64,000 nt of DNA. Origin: Endomychus coccineus. Lineage: Eukaryota; Arthropoda; Insecta; Coleoptera; Endomychidae. Below, piece after piece: positions 31,391 through 42,165 of the stretch (within the stretch, counting starts at the first letter, position 1; each line of letters begins with the position of its first letter). The position numbers were made by a program, and so were the translations under genes. The notes under the pieces were generated by a model, which saw only the letters and a program-made list of their open reading frames with translations, was not told the DNA's origin and did not search any database. The stretch covers positions 24,036,297 to 24,100,296 of the forward strand of contig OY294068.1 in NCBI GenBank assembly GCA_958510875.1, written 5' to 3'.

Positions 31391-32205
31391 TAGTGTTGGG
31401 AATAACCGATTTCTTTCAATAACCGACTACTGAGTATTCAAGTGATATGAAAAACCGGGTGATTTCACTTGAATGACGATCACTTGAGTTCTTTAGACTC
31501 GCTAGGGAATCGGATTGTTTCGTTGCATGTCGGTGCTGCATTCAATTCGCGTTAAGATTATGCAATGCAAATATTATATGCGCATTTGTTCGCCATTATG
31601 TTTTTCTATGGTTTCTACTTTCTTGATCTAAATAATTTCATGAAGAACAGAAACATATTCGGGTATGTTTTAATTGCTATATTATTAACTATTTGTATAT
31701 TCATTATTTATGAGTAAATCACTTTATTTTTGGAAGTTATGTTTTGTTTTGTTTTAAAGTTATTTAGATTTTTATATTCTGTCCGAATTTGTTTTTGTTC
31801 CTTTCTCGTTCGGTTTTATTAATATTTTTATTATTCTTGTTAGAAATTCATTATTATACCGATTTAAAAAAAATAATGTTTATTTTATAATGTTTTGACA
31901 TAGCAGAATGTATTTCGTATTCGGATAAACTCCCAACATAGTATCTGAATAAAGTCACATCTGAAATATTGTGATTGTGCATAGAAATGAATAACTATCA
32001 GGTTCTGATCGCCGGTCTTTTCGGTTCTCTGTTATTGGTTCACCGTGAATGTTTCTGTCAAACAGCTACTCGTTGTTTTCATCACCGAACACCAAATGCT
32101 ATAGGTTATTCATCACTTGAATACTTGGATTCTATAACCGAATTATTCAGGTTATTGTAATAACCGGATGATTGGTCATTTTTCACTCGAGTGATACCAA
32201 CACTA
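31391..32205. mobile_element. hAT-type non-autonomous element (815 bp)
   Basis: The ends TAGTGTTGG(GA) and (AT)ACCAACACTA are flanked by exact 8-bp duplications CTCTGTGG (31383-31390 and 32206-32213). The arms share TAACCG and CACTTGA motifs. The interior is AT-rich without a transposase; the 61-residue frame at 31975 is not considered real. Confidence 0.85.
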
Positions 32206-32213
32206 CTCTGTGG

Positions 32214-33279
32214 TCTGTGCTAGGCACGTGCACGTCCGCATGCAGATTACGGATCTCTTATGCTTATGTTGGAATCATTCATTAAAGGTTACCGCAATTT
32301 TCAATGATTGAAAAGGAATTGGCGAATTGGTCGCATTAGAAAATGCACAATGCAAATTGTATGTCTCTTGGATGAGAGCGGGTAATTTCTACAAAATCGT
32401 GGGTAATTTCAAGTTTCTGTTCCGGCAACACTGGCTAATGTCCTTCAGCATCAGAGTTGCTTTGCATTAGTACCAATATTTAATTTATTTAGTTGGAACG
32501 AAATTATTCGTTATCTACGCGATTTAATTTGACAATAAACGAAGTAAACATGGTAATTACATAATTTGAAGAGAGTTCCTGATCAAAGAACCCATTCAAT
32601 TTCTTGTTAATTAAATAAGCTCCAATTGTGAATTTCATTCGATGTGAAGAAAGATTCCAAACAAATCAAATCATATTGTTTTCATCAATTTACAGTGTCT
32701 GTAAAATACTGTAAGAAGTAATATCGCTGTGAAGACTAACCAATCGTATTTATTAAAATACAGTTTAGTCTGATTTATATCTATGGTTTATTACTCTGGT
32801 CAGGTAAGATAATATTTGCATTTTTGTTGTTGTGAATTGCAGTTAATTCATTCTGATATAGCTGCATTCTACATATATAAGATATTTGATTGTAAACAGT
32901 ATTTGTACATCACATATTAATGTAAGATGTAATCACTGACGTACAGTAACCTTCATGCATTGAGTTCAATGCCAGCATCAGTACCTGTCTTTGGTAATCT
33001 AAGCGTTATTAGTTATTACAATATTACAAAGAACAAAGTACAAACTAATTTGACGGTTCCATTGTTCTCTTTGTTTATGTTCCCGTATATTTCCATCTAA
33101 CCTTCGAAATAAATGAGCAATGCCACAAACGGCTTCGACGCGCAGTGTACTTTACTTTAGCTGAAAATAATTCCTTTGAGACTTATTTTCATCGGATAGT
33201 GGGACAAGAAAAGTAATAGGTAAAGTATAATGCATCAGCCAATCACTACAATGATGCGCTGCGCGTATTAATTAACACC
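32214..33279. other. No gene recognised
   Basis: Noncoding intergenic sequence. No repeat ends or coding signal were recognised. Confidence 0.35.
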
Positions 33280-33540
33280 TGAGTAATAAACTAAAAGAAT
33301 TCACAACTTATTTTGGATACACTATAAGACTATAACACTAATAAGTAAGAAATAAGTTGCCCTTATCCACTAAAAATACGGTTAATGTGTACTAAGGACC
33401 TTTCTGCTACCATGTACCACATCAGAGTAAACTAAATTAGAAAACAAAATGTACCTACCTGGTTAAATTATACAATTTGGGTTCAATAATGCAAATAATG
33501 GATTACCCTCAGCTGGAGATAAATCTTAATCAATTACCTT
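33280..33540 (-). mobile_element. Penelope family 2, 3'-end fragment
   Basis: It has the complement of the family-2 terminus (CCTTATCCACTAAAAATAC, GGACCTTTC) with a degenerate hammerhead (CUGAUGUGGUAC). It continues into the region upstream of the terminus that is also seen at 47380 and 47880. Confidence 0.6.
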
Positions 33541-33799
33541 GCTTTTTCGCTCATAGATTTCCATCATTGATTAATGTAATACACTAATCAATGTTTCCAT
33601 CACGTCAATAACCACTTCTGCAAATTTTTCTTTCTAACTTGAAAAATAAGCATTTTGTTTCTGACATTGGAACTACAGATGCCAAAAACTACCCTAAAAC
33701 AGTGAACTTCTCTTTGATATTTTTTGTAAATTTGACGGACTGCACTGATCATTATCTTTTTTATTTAGAAAATATCCCTTCCCTTACTGGTTATTTGCT

Positions 33800-33938
33800 T
33801 ATAATGATTCTTGACCCAGGTATGAAATATATATAAAACTCTCGGGAGATAGGTCACACCAGCACATATACTAATTATTTTCGTCGAAATAATTAGCATG
33901 TGCTAGTGTGACCTATTTCCCGAGAATTTTGTATATAA
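33800..33938. mobile_element. Miniature palindromic Penelope derivative, family 1 (139 bp)
   Basis: The left arm starts with the family-1 tail (ATGATTCTTGACCCAGGTAT), then CTCTCGGGAGATAGGTCACA. The right arm is the inverted terminus (GTGTGACCTATTTCCCGAGA) without the tail. The centre is a short AT-rich hairpin. It is flanked by GTTATTTGCT at 33790-33799 and 33939-33948. There is no ribozyme and no coding. Confidence 0.75.
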
Positions 33939-33952
33939 GTTATTTGCTAATA

Positions 33953-34363
33953 CCGGGATATAAAAAATTATCTTGGTCAAGGGCGGTTGTGGAATCTAAA
34001 ACGTGTGTCTTACTTTACGTTTGAAATAATTATGTCACTGTCACACTGACATCATCAATAACCTACAAATTTCATACCTATGCAAAACGGTTTTCACAGC
34101 ATGAGGATGCGCGTCAACTTGTGCATCGAACAGAACGGGGGACATTTCCAACAATTACTGTATTTTAGTTTTTCTTGTTACTAAAACTGTTATTTCATAA
34201 TTTGTAGTTGATTATTGTTTTACAACTGAAATAAATAGGTATGAAATTTGTAAGTTATTGATGATGTCAGTGTGACAATGACATAATTATTTCAAACGTA
34301 AAGTAAGAGACACGTTTTAGATTCCACAACCACCCTTGACCAAGATAATTTTTGATATCCCGG
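33953..34363. mobile_element. TA-flanked MITE (411 bp, intact)
   Basis: The inverted ends CCGGGATAT and ATATCCCGG are followed by the same long arms as the 28.2-kb copy (ATTATCTTGGTCAAGGGCGG, ACTGACATCATCAATAACCT). TA lies on both sides. The core differs from the 28.2-kb copy and includes a segment also found at 11823-11960. Confidence 0.8.
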
Positions 34364-34821
34364 TATAATCCGATTATAAATAAGATCAATGAATAATTTT
34401 GTTCTAACATAATTGACTTTGGGATGAAAACCCTAAAGTGATAATGTACCTTTAGTCTGGTAGCTTAATTATTCTGAACTTAACTAGCACTATGTTCTGC
34501 TTTTTATTAGCATAATCACTAACCTTATTCAAGGTACTTCGTACTCTTGACTCTTCCTAGTAGATTCGAGTTCACTAGGAACTTGATAGCCTCAATGTTC
34601 TTGTGATGAAGCAACCCTTGGCTACCGGCAAATTTGGTGTTTTCATCGACAGTCTACATCTTTAGTTCTAAATGGTCGATGGATATCGCTGTTTCGGCAA
34701 TACATGAATAATGATTTTTCTGGCACAACCCCAGATTTGAATTGCATCTGTCGAAATGGATTTCCTTATCTATTCCATCGTAAATAAATGTTTTTTCATT
34801 CTTTCAGATACCATTTAGAAA
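34364..34821 (+). promoter_or_regulatory. Upstream region and 5' UTR splice acceptor of P450 gene 1
   Basis: CATTCTTTCAG ends at 34807, 14 bases before the ATG. Gene 2 has TTTTTTTCAG at 49009, 13 bases before its ATG. The shared placement suggests a noncoding 5' exon spliced just upstream of the start in both paralogues. That exon and the promoter were not located. Confidence 0.45.
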
Positions 34822-35926
34822 ATGGAGTGCTTGTGTGGATTTTTAATTTCTGCAGCCTTAGTATTACTAGCCATAGCAATTGGAATTTTAGCATATTTCA
34901 ACCATTCTTTCTCGTATTGGAAAAAGAAGGGCGTACCCTATGTAAAGCCTTTATTTCCTTTTGGTAACGTCAAAGATGCTTTCAATGGGAAGAAACAATT
35001 AGGTTTCGTTCTTCAAGACTTCTACGAAGAGCTTAAAGCCAAGGGTAGTACCTATGGTGGCTTCTATCTATTCTCAAAACCGGTGTTCGTGCCAATAGGA
35101 ACCGATATTGTAAAGCGGGTCTTGTCGACCGATTTCAAACATTTCTGCGATCGAGGCTTGCAGTATGATGAGGAAAATGATCCAGTATCAGCTCATCTAT
35201 TTACTCTAACTTTTGAAAAGTGGAAGAAGTTGAGGCAAAAATTAACTCCTACATTTTCATCGGGGAAACTGAAGGCAATGTTCCAAACGTTGCTGGACTG
35301 CAGCGATCATTTTCCTACAATTCTGGCAGAACCCCTAATGAAAGGTGAACCCTTGGACATAAAGAATGTAGCTGTGCGTTATACAACAGACGTAATCTCG
35401 TCCTGCGCTTTTGGATTGGAATCAAACTGTTTGAAAAATTTCAAAGAAACCAACAAGTTTATGATGGTCGGTAAGGAAATGACTCGTTCTACAAATATCG
35501 GAAGGATTTTGCAATATTTGTTCATATCCGGTTTTCCAACTGCGACGAGATTCCTCAAGTTGAAACCAAACAAGACTAAGTACGATTTCTTTATGAAGCT
35601 CGCTAACGACACGGTCACATACAGAGAGAATAATAAAATTCATCGTCAAGATTTCATGCAACTACTTATACAAATGAAGGCTGGTCAAAATGGGGTAGCT
35701 AATACTATTACATTAGAAGAAATAGCTGCTCAGTGTTTTTTATTTTTCTTGGCAGGGTTTGAAACATCATCATCCACGATGACATTCTTACTGTACGAAG
35801 TTAGTCAAAATGAATCAATTCAGAATAAGCTCCGAGAAGAAATAGTGAGGATTGTAAAGAAATATGATGGTCAAGTTACCTACGAGGCTATAAGTGAAAT
35901 GACATATTTAGACAGAGTAATACGAG
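34822..35926 (+). CDS. P450 gene 1, exon 1
   Basis: It encodes residues 1-368 and part of 369, from the membrane anchor to just before the K-helix. The donor is CGAG/GTATGG. It has exactly the same length (1105 bases) as exon 1 of gene 2. Confidence 0.9.
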
Positions 35927-38900
35927 GTATGGTATATTTCATTTTAATATGTCATCGTCAAGACAGTCTCGAAGGGTATGCTCGTAGATTCAAGCCATTG
36001 TTTGTTGCTGGCTATCCCATGTGTATACCCAAATACGAATTATTATTTCTTATCAGCTATTTGAAATTTGCAGATCGCTTTAAAGTGGTGAAATAGGAAC
36101 TGTTTTGTTTTTGGGCTCGGTAGCCCCGTTTCGAGTGGTATTTCTGACATCCGTCTTCATTTTTTCAAATGGAATTATGGTATTTTATTGAACTATAAGG
36201 ACAAAAGTGTTTTTCTGGTTATAAATATATTTAAGCCGTAGAAGGATCCGAAATTCTTATTTTAATATTCAAGTGACGACATAACATAGACAGTAACGTA
36301 TATGACGTTACTGTCTGTGTTATGTCTTTGCTCTGTGGCAAATTTTGATAGTTCATGTGACAGCAATTGTCAGTATAAAACAAGGTTATATTTCAACAGT
36401 CAGCCTGACAGCAGGTGTCAGTATAAAACATAGAGTTGTGAAATACACTATTATTTCAATGTGACCTAGTCATCGACATATACATATGGACTGCGCGTGG
36501 CAATAATAAGAGCGGCTAGTTCAGGCGAGAGAGAGAGGGAAAAGGAAGAGGTCGGCTCTATCGCGTTTGTATTGGCCGCTGCATACTGTAGCTAGTATGT
36601 TTACGTCCCGAGCCGGCCTTTTCGTTTTCCGTCTCTCTCGCCTGCACTAGCCGCGCTTATCATTGCCACGCGCAGTCCATATGTATATGTCGATGGACCT
36701 AGTATAAAACACGGTCGTATACACAGGTCTGGAAACTCTATGGTTGACTTGAGTCTCTTACGGGTCGCCTAGCTCGGTAGGTGACAATAACACTTTGTTT
36801 TAAATTTTCGTCTTTACGTACGTTTCGGTCTCACGACCATCATCAGAAGACTTATAATCTCAAAAAGGGTTTATTAAAACTAATTATAGCACAAGCGTCC
36901 GTATCGCACAAACTTCAATCAAAAAAGCCCACGCCGTCGAAACGAACAGAACCACGAATAATCGAAATTGTATAAAATTTTTTTTGTAGCAAGAATCCAC
37001 TATTCAGTAATATTCTTATAATATACAAGCGCATGTTGGTATAGTCTCATAACTGAGATCGAAGTTATTTGTTGGTATCAACCTTCGAACCAGATGTAAG
37101 ATTTATGAGGTACTTGAAAAAGGTTTCAGACCTGTACTGGAATATTACTATTAAGCATTCTTCCTAAAATATATTTTTAACATTTAAAAGACGCATGTAG
37201 GAATTTGCAAGAGATTTTATTTAATCAAATTAGTATAAATATGATTTAGATTTTGAGTATATGTCCTATGATTTACAGATTTGGAGTCACGTTTTATGTG
37301 AATCATCTCCGGGATAGATCTTTTATAATAATTGGTTTCCTTAGTTAAAATATTAGCATTTTTGTAATCAAATTGATGGTTATAATCAAAGCAGTGCTTA
37401 GCAAGGGCGGTGGAATTTTCTAAGTTATTATTTCTTGTGCTATACTTATGGCCATACATTCTTCTTTGTAAAGTTAAGTAAAGTACTTACAAGTTAATTG
37501 ATCTCTCTAGAACATCGTAGAAACGTCGGAGATCTCTCCCTTTTCTATAGATATTTCCATGGCCGATGTTCATCAGAAATCTCGTCTGTTGTTCCACCAC
37601 GAAATATTCCAGATAGGCGAACTAGACGAAATAAAACCCTTTGATTGTCAAGCTCGAGACCTGCCGAACTCCTTCCTAGCAGACCTAATTTTTCTATCGA
37701 ACAGCGAAGTTGTGGAACTCTTCACCTAGTGAGGTATTTCCCTATGGCTATAACCTCCAAACCTTCAAGAAAAATTCCAATGCCTATCCCCTCTCCCAAC
37801 ATTTCACGGCTGGCTCACACGATGTTCCTCGAACCTTGTAGGTTTCCCTCTTGTATAGTAAAAGTATATAAAAGAAAGTTAGTTTGCTAATGAAAGTGAG
37901 GAGGGAAGTCACGTGATCATTTGATCAATGCTTTTTTTGTTTTAGCATGAGTCCAATACATTCTGAAAATTATTTTGTACCAAATAAAATATATCGTTTA
38001 TCGTATATAAAATTGTTCCTACCAAAATGGTGATAAAAATGCGATAAAACGTAAACGTAATTTGATTATTTTATTTGGTAATAAATCGATTTCTCTGGTG
38101 ATTGATTCATCGATTTGAAATAACATTCATTGTTTATCTACGAAACGGCTAAATTAGACTACAATTATGGCATTCAATACTTTATTTTCATCTATATTTA
38201 CTTGAAGTGAATTAATTTGAGATAATAAATATTTTCTGGTATCAACTTATTTGGGATCCTTTTGGTGACTAATATTTCGTTTAGGATAGGAGCATATAAA
38301 ATTTTCCCTAATTTATTTTCTCGTCCCTAAAGTCGAAGCGATAACTTTTCATTTAGTAATGTATTTATTACGAAACAAATCACTATCTACTTGTTTATGT
38401 TATTTTCATTTGATCAAAATGTATTTTAGAAACATTACGGAAATACCCACCACTACCATTCTTAAATCGAGAGTGCACCATTGATTATAATATTCCTGGA
38501 ACGGATGTGACTATTGAGAAGGGAACTCAAGTCTTGGTGCCCGCCTTGGCTCTACATTACGATCCAGAATATTTTCCAAATCCGGAAGTTTTTGATCCTG
38601 ATAGATTCTTGGAGCCTGTTCCAGAATTTTCCTATATTCCGTTCGGAGAAGGACCCCATATATGTATAGGTAAAGAATGATAATTAGCTATTTCATAAAA
38701 AATATTCATTTTGTGACATATTTATCTAGAAAAATTAAAAGAGTATATACAATATTTGAACTAGCCTTTACTTGTTGGAAATCAAGACTTTTTCTTTCAC
38801 ATTTATGGAGAATAGTTCATTTTTAACGGGATATACTATATACTGTCAAAACTTGGGGCAGGGACGATATAAGAGAAATTGCGTATGTTCGCCAAAAGAA

Positions 38901-41900
38901 AGTAATAACGTCATAGCAGAAGGTGATACAATGTTGTCAGGTTGGCCAGATTTTCAATGTTTTTGAACCAAATAAATGTGTTCAACTTTCATTGTAATTA
39001 GCTGTGCAGTTCCATTTACTAACTAGATTGTTTTAATGTACATATCCCAAATAATAATAAAGATTCTTGACTCAGTATGAATTATATATAAAAATTCTCG
39101 GGAAATAGGTCACATTAACACTCTGTTTCAAATATTTTCGTCTTTACGTACGTTTCGGTCTCACGACCATCATCAGAAGACTTATTACTTCAATAGCCCG
39201 ATTACTTAGAACTAATTGTATTCACACGAAGCGTCCTCATCGCACAAATTTCGTTTAAATGCCAACGTCGCCGAAACGAACAGAAACATGAAATCGGAAT
39301 TATAACACAGGAATGTTACAGCGTAATATTAAAAATCCACTATTTAGTAGAATTATCAACAAATACGACCACATTTCATAAATGTCTACGAGAGACTAAA
39401 CAGACGAGACCAACTCAAGTGTTCATTTACGAACCAGATGTCATGATTTATTAGGTAATAAAAGAAGGTCTCTGGCCTGAAATACTTTAGACAATTCTAC
39501 CTAAAATAAAATTTTAACATTATAAGGACGCAAGTAGGATTTTGCAAGAATATTAATTAATTAAATTAGTATAAATATGACTTAGTGTTTGAACGTCAGT
39601 CCTATGATTTACAGAATTGGAGTCACGTTTTATGTGAATCATTTCCAGGATAGATCTTTTATAATAATTGGTTTCCTTAGTTAAAATATTAACATTTTTG
39701 TAATCAAATTGATGGTTATAATCAAAGCAGTGCTTAGCAAGGGCGGTGGAATTTTCTAAGTTATTATTTCTTGTGCTATACTTATGGCCATACATTCTTT
39801 TTTGTAAATATTGTTTAGAGATTTCAGTATAAGTCCCATCACAATCTAAACAATTCAATTTATATACTGTGTGGGTTTGTTTATCTTTAGGTATTACAGG
39901 TTTTAGATTTGAGAAATATTTCCCAACACAGCTAGTAGGTTTATGCGCAACATATATATCGTACTTTTTCAAACATTTCTTAATTTTCTCTGAGGTCTCT
40001 GGAATGTATGGTAAAGTTATATAATTGTCTGTATTACCTTTTATGCTATTTTTATATGAAGAACCATTATAGATTTTGTTTATTCTCTCTTTAATGATAG
40101 GATTGAAGAAAGTTTTTGGGTAGCCATTCATTTCCAGTGTATTACGAACAATTTTTGGGACGGTCCTCTGCGTGGGACAATTTTACCGCGCGGTCTGTAA
40201 GGCTGTTTATGACACTTTTTGACGTGACAACGTCTTATAATTCGATGGAGCCGGCTGCACGCACGAGAAAACATGACTCATTTGCCGTTACCTCGCTCTG
40301 ACCGGCTGTGCGTTACCTCGCTCTGAGGCGTTCCATTTAAGGCTTGAAGTGCAAGCGAGCTCTTCTACTTGAGTGACCGATGCGATGCGCGTGGACAGCT
40401 GCTATACAATAATACATTTACATGTTTTCGTAACTGCAGTGAAAAGTGAATGTGGTGTCAATTGTTTATAGCAACGACAATTGCGGCGATAAAGGTAATG
40501 ATTCTTTCGATATTAAATATATGTTCAGTGATATATTGTCGAATATTCGTGCTTTCATCATTAAAATAAATAGCATCGGTCCGCTAGTGCAGCGATTGTA
40601 GGTTATGCTATAATTGACAAAACTATAACAATAAGTTAACAGAACTGTTTCACGATGAGTAAAAAATCAATTGCTTTACTATTCGATCGAAATAATTATC
40701 GAGCGTAGCTATGATTTCAAAAAATTAAAACATAGATGTTAAATCTTCCACATATCATAACAACGTGTCTGAAATGACAGGTAGGACCAGCCAGCCCTCA
40801 AAGGGAACAATTTTCTCCTATATCAAACACATTGAGGCGGGCTTTTTAAAAGCTAAATTGACATAATTGTATTTATGCGTACAAATAAATGTAACTTGAT
40901 CAATTCAATTGTGATTTCCATTTACCTCCTTCTCTATATCCATACAAAATATCTATCAAACAAATAAAATTAAAATTTTCTTTTGAAAAATAAAACCATT
41001 CCATCAGTATTTTCTTATGACGTTGTCACGTTCAACTATCGTCAGTAAACCGACTTTACAGACAACCGATTTTTTTATAACAAGCTGGTGCAACGGAATT
41101 GAAGTGAAGAAGAACGTTGAGACCAAACTTCTTTAGTAAACCAAGAAGTTTTTATTTTTCCATCTGCATCATGTCTAATGTTCATATCTAGGAAATTTAT
41201 GTTTTTGTTTACTTCTATTTCACAAGTGAATTGAAGTTTACAGTGGAAATTGTTAAATTTATTAATCACATATTGTATTTTATCGTTGGGAACACACATA
41301 AGGCAATCATCTACATACCGTTCAAAGAATACAGGCTGAAAATCTAATGAAGTTATAACAGATTCCTCTAAGCATTCCATAACGAGGTTAGCAATGGTAG
41401 CTGAAATAGGAGATCCCATTGCTGTGCCGAAAATTTGTCCAAAATATTGCTCACCGTACTGAAAATAAGTGCATTCTAAACAAAACTTTACCCCATTTAT
41501 AAATTCCGATTGATGAAGAGGTGTGTGGTTTTTAAACTCTGCCCAACGTTTTTTGATGCAATTCAATGCCAACACAACAGGTATATTTGTAAATAAAGAA
41601 ACAACGTCTAAGGAAATTAGTTGATGGCTTACGGGTACGGATTGATTTTTTATAAATTCATTAAAATGCCATGAGTCTTTCACATAGAATACATTTTTTC
41701 CTATTATATTATTGATAGATTCCGATTTCATGTTTCTGTTCGTTCCGGCGACCTTGGCATTTAAACGAAATTTGTGCGATACAATTAGTTCGCTTTGTGT
41801 TAATACAATTGGTTTTAAGTAATCGGTTTATTGAAGTAATAAGTCTTCTGATGATGGTCGTGAGACCGAAACGTACGTAAAGACGAAAATATTTAAAACA

Positions 41901-42131
41901 GAGTGTTAATGTGACCTTTTCCCGAGAATTTTTATACATATCCCAAATTGACAATTTACAGGTATTCGATTTGGAATGATGCAAACCAAAGTCGGACTTT
42001 CCAAACTGCTCAGCAACTATCAATTTAGTCTAAACCACAAAACTGCTGCTATCAAATATTTACCAGCTTCGTTTTTACTCTGTACAGCTGACCCAATATG
42101 GTTAGATGTGTCTAAAATCTACAATATCTAA
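34822..42131 (+). CDS. Cytochrome P450, CYP6-like (CYP3 clan), gene 1 of a tandem pair
   Basis: Exons 34822-35926, 38430-38669 and 41962-42131 join in phases 1 and 1 to give 504 residues, the normal P450 length. Residues 5-25 are a hydrophobic anchor for the endoplasmic reticulum, followed by the proline-rich hinge VPYVKPLFPFGN. WKKLR (C-helix), AGFETSSS (I-helix oxygen-activation site, near 310), ETLR (K-helix, 369-372), FDPDRF and the heme loop FGEGPHICIG (Cys447) are all present. CYP6 enzymes are typically inducible monooxygenases that oxidise plant toxins and insecticides using cytochrome P450 reductase. Oddity: His445 replaces the usual Arg of the heme loop. Intron 1 (2.5 kb) and intron 2 (3.3 kb) are filled with mobile elements. 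The 424-residue open frame starting here reads into intron 1 and is not the protein. Confidence 0.88.
36278..36326. repeat. 49-bp hairpin in P450 gene 1 intron 1
   Basis: Arms of 22 bases (GACATAACATAGACAGTAAC, plus GT, and complement) carry one mismatch around the loop ATATG. No flanking duplication was found. The right flank belongs to a dispersed repeat also seen at 21.8 kb. Confidence 0.7.
36471..36695. mobile_element. hAT-type foldback MITE (225 bp)
   Basis: Arms start CATCGACATATACATATGGA, pair over about 65 bases, and are flanked by exact 8-bp duplications GACCTAGT (36463-36470 and 36696-36703). The middle is GC-rich and purine-rich (GAGAGAGAGAGGG). Confidence 0.85.
36713..36779. mobile_element. 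Fragment of the 25.3-kb hAT MITE family
   Basis: It starts CGGTCGTATACACAGGTCTG and is cut off by the Penelope fragment that follows, so the Penelope insertion is the younger event. Confidence 0.6.
36780..37470 (-). mobile_element. Penelope family 1, 5'-truncated copy
   Basis: It holds a 3' flank with a complete hammerhead motif (36810-36851, minus) and the end of the GIY-YIG domain (37217-37459, from MYGHKYSTRN to the stop). It breaks off at about 37470 in unrelated sequence. It differs from the composite copies by many substitutions, so it is an older or different subfamily. Confidence 0.8.
36810..36851 (-). ncRNA. Hammerhead ribozyme motif (Penelope family 1)
   Basis: It has the same stem I (GUCUU/AAGAC), CUGAUGA, stem II, GAAA and stem III as at 5108-5149, conserved although the surrounding sequence has diverged. 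Confidence 0.65.
37471..38429. other. No gene recognised (rest of P450 gene 1 intron 1)
   Basis: An 81-residue frame at 37645-37890 has no recognisable similarity. The remainder is AT-rich and ends in the acceptor ATGTATTTTAG. Confidence 0.4.
38430..38669 (+). CDS. P450 gene 1, exon 2
   Basis: It encodes residues 369-449: the K-helix ETLR, RECTIDYNIPGTDVTI, the ALALHYDPEYFPNPEVFDPD meander, and the heme loop FGEGPHICIG. The donor is ATAG/GTAAAG. Confidence 0.9.
39140..39181 (-). ncRNA. Hammerhead ribozyme motif (intron 2 Penelope, left end)
   Basis: The complete family-1 motif on the tail-bearing side of this insertion. Confidence 0.65.
39553..40131 (-). pseudogene. Penelope GIY-YIG domain fragment
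   Basis: A 192-residue frame covering the connector and the GIY-YIG domain (VYKLNCLDCDGTYTEISKQY). The second glycine of the YTG motif is replaced (YTE), and the frame is cut off by the insertion at 40221. Confidence 0.8.
40221..41070. mobile_element. Insert of about 0.85 kb inside the intron 2 Penelope
   Basis: The Penelope sequence stops after GTTTATGACACTTTT and resumes at TTTTTATAACAAGCTGG. Between them is foreign sequence. ACGTGACAACGTC near its left edge is repeated inverted (GACGTTGTCACGT) at about 41018-41031, followed by about 40 further bases. The family is not recognised and there is no coding. Confidence 0.55.
41075..41731 (-). pseudogene. Penelope reverse transcriptase fragment
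   Basis: A 218-residue frame with DVVSLFTNIP, GTAMGSPISATIANL, RYVDD and FLDMNI. It is the RT half separated from its GIY-YIG half (39553-40131) by the insert. The N-terminal 150 or so residues are missing. Confidence 0.8.
41843..41884 (+). ncRNA. Hammerhead ribozyme motif (intron 2 Penelope, right arm)
   Basis: The complete family-1 motif in the short inverted arm: GUCUU, CUGAUGA, stem II, GAAA, ACG-UA-CGU, the GUA cleavage triplet and AAGAC. Confidence 0.65.
41962..42131 (+). CDS. P450 gene 1, exon 3
   Basis: The acceptor is CAATTTACAG. It encodes G449 to the stop, IRFGMMQTKVGLSKLLSN to IWLDVSKIYNI, the L-helix and C-terminal beta region. Confidence 0.88.
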
Positions 42132-42159
42132 TTAAATAATTGTACCTAATATAATTTGT

Positions 42160-42165
42160 AATAAA
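42160..42165 (+). promoter_or_regulatory. Candidate poly(A) signal of P450 gene 1
   Basis: AATAAA, 29 bases after the stop codon. Confidence 0.55.

Larger units (their letters stand above)
39053..41935 (-). mobile_element. Penelope family 1 foldback in P450 gene 1 intron 2
   Basis: It is flanked by a 13-bp duplication ACATATCCCAAAT (39040-39052 and 41936-41948). The body is a minus-strand copy: tail, 3' flank with hammerhead, GIY-YIG piece (39553-40131) and RT piece (41075-41731). It ends in a short inverted 3' arm (about 41718-41935) with its own hammerhead (41843-41884) but no tail. An unrelated insert splits it at 40221-41070. The right duplication lies 13 bases before exon 3. Confidence 0.85.

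Noticed and set aside
35927..36096. C-terminal extension of the 424-residue P450 frame
   Set aside because: The protein loses homology exactly at CGAG/GTATGG, and the matching next exon is at 38430. This is intron read-through.
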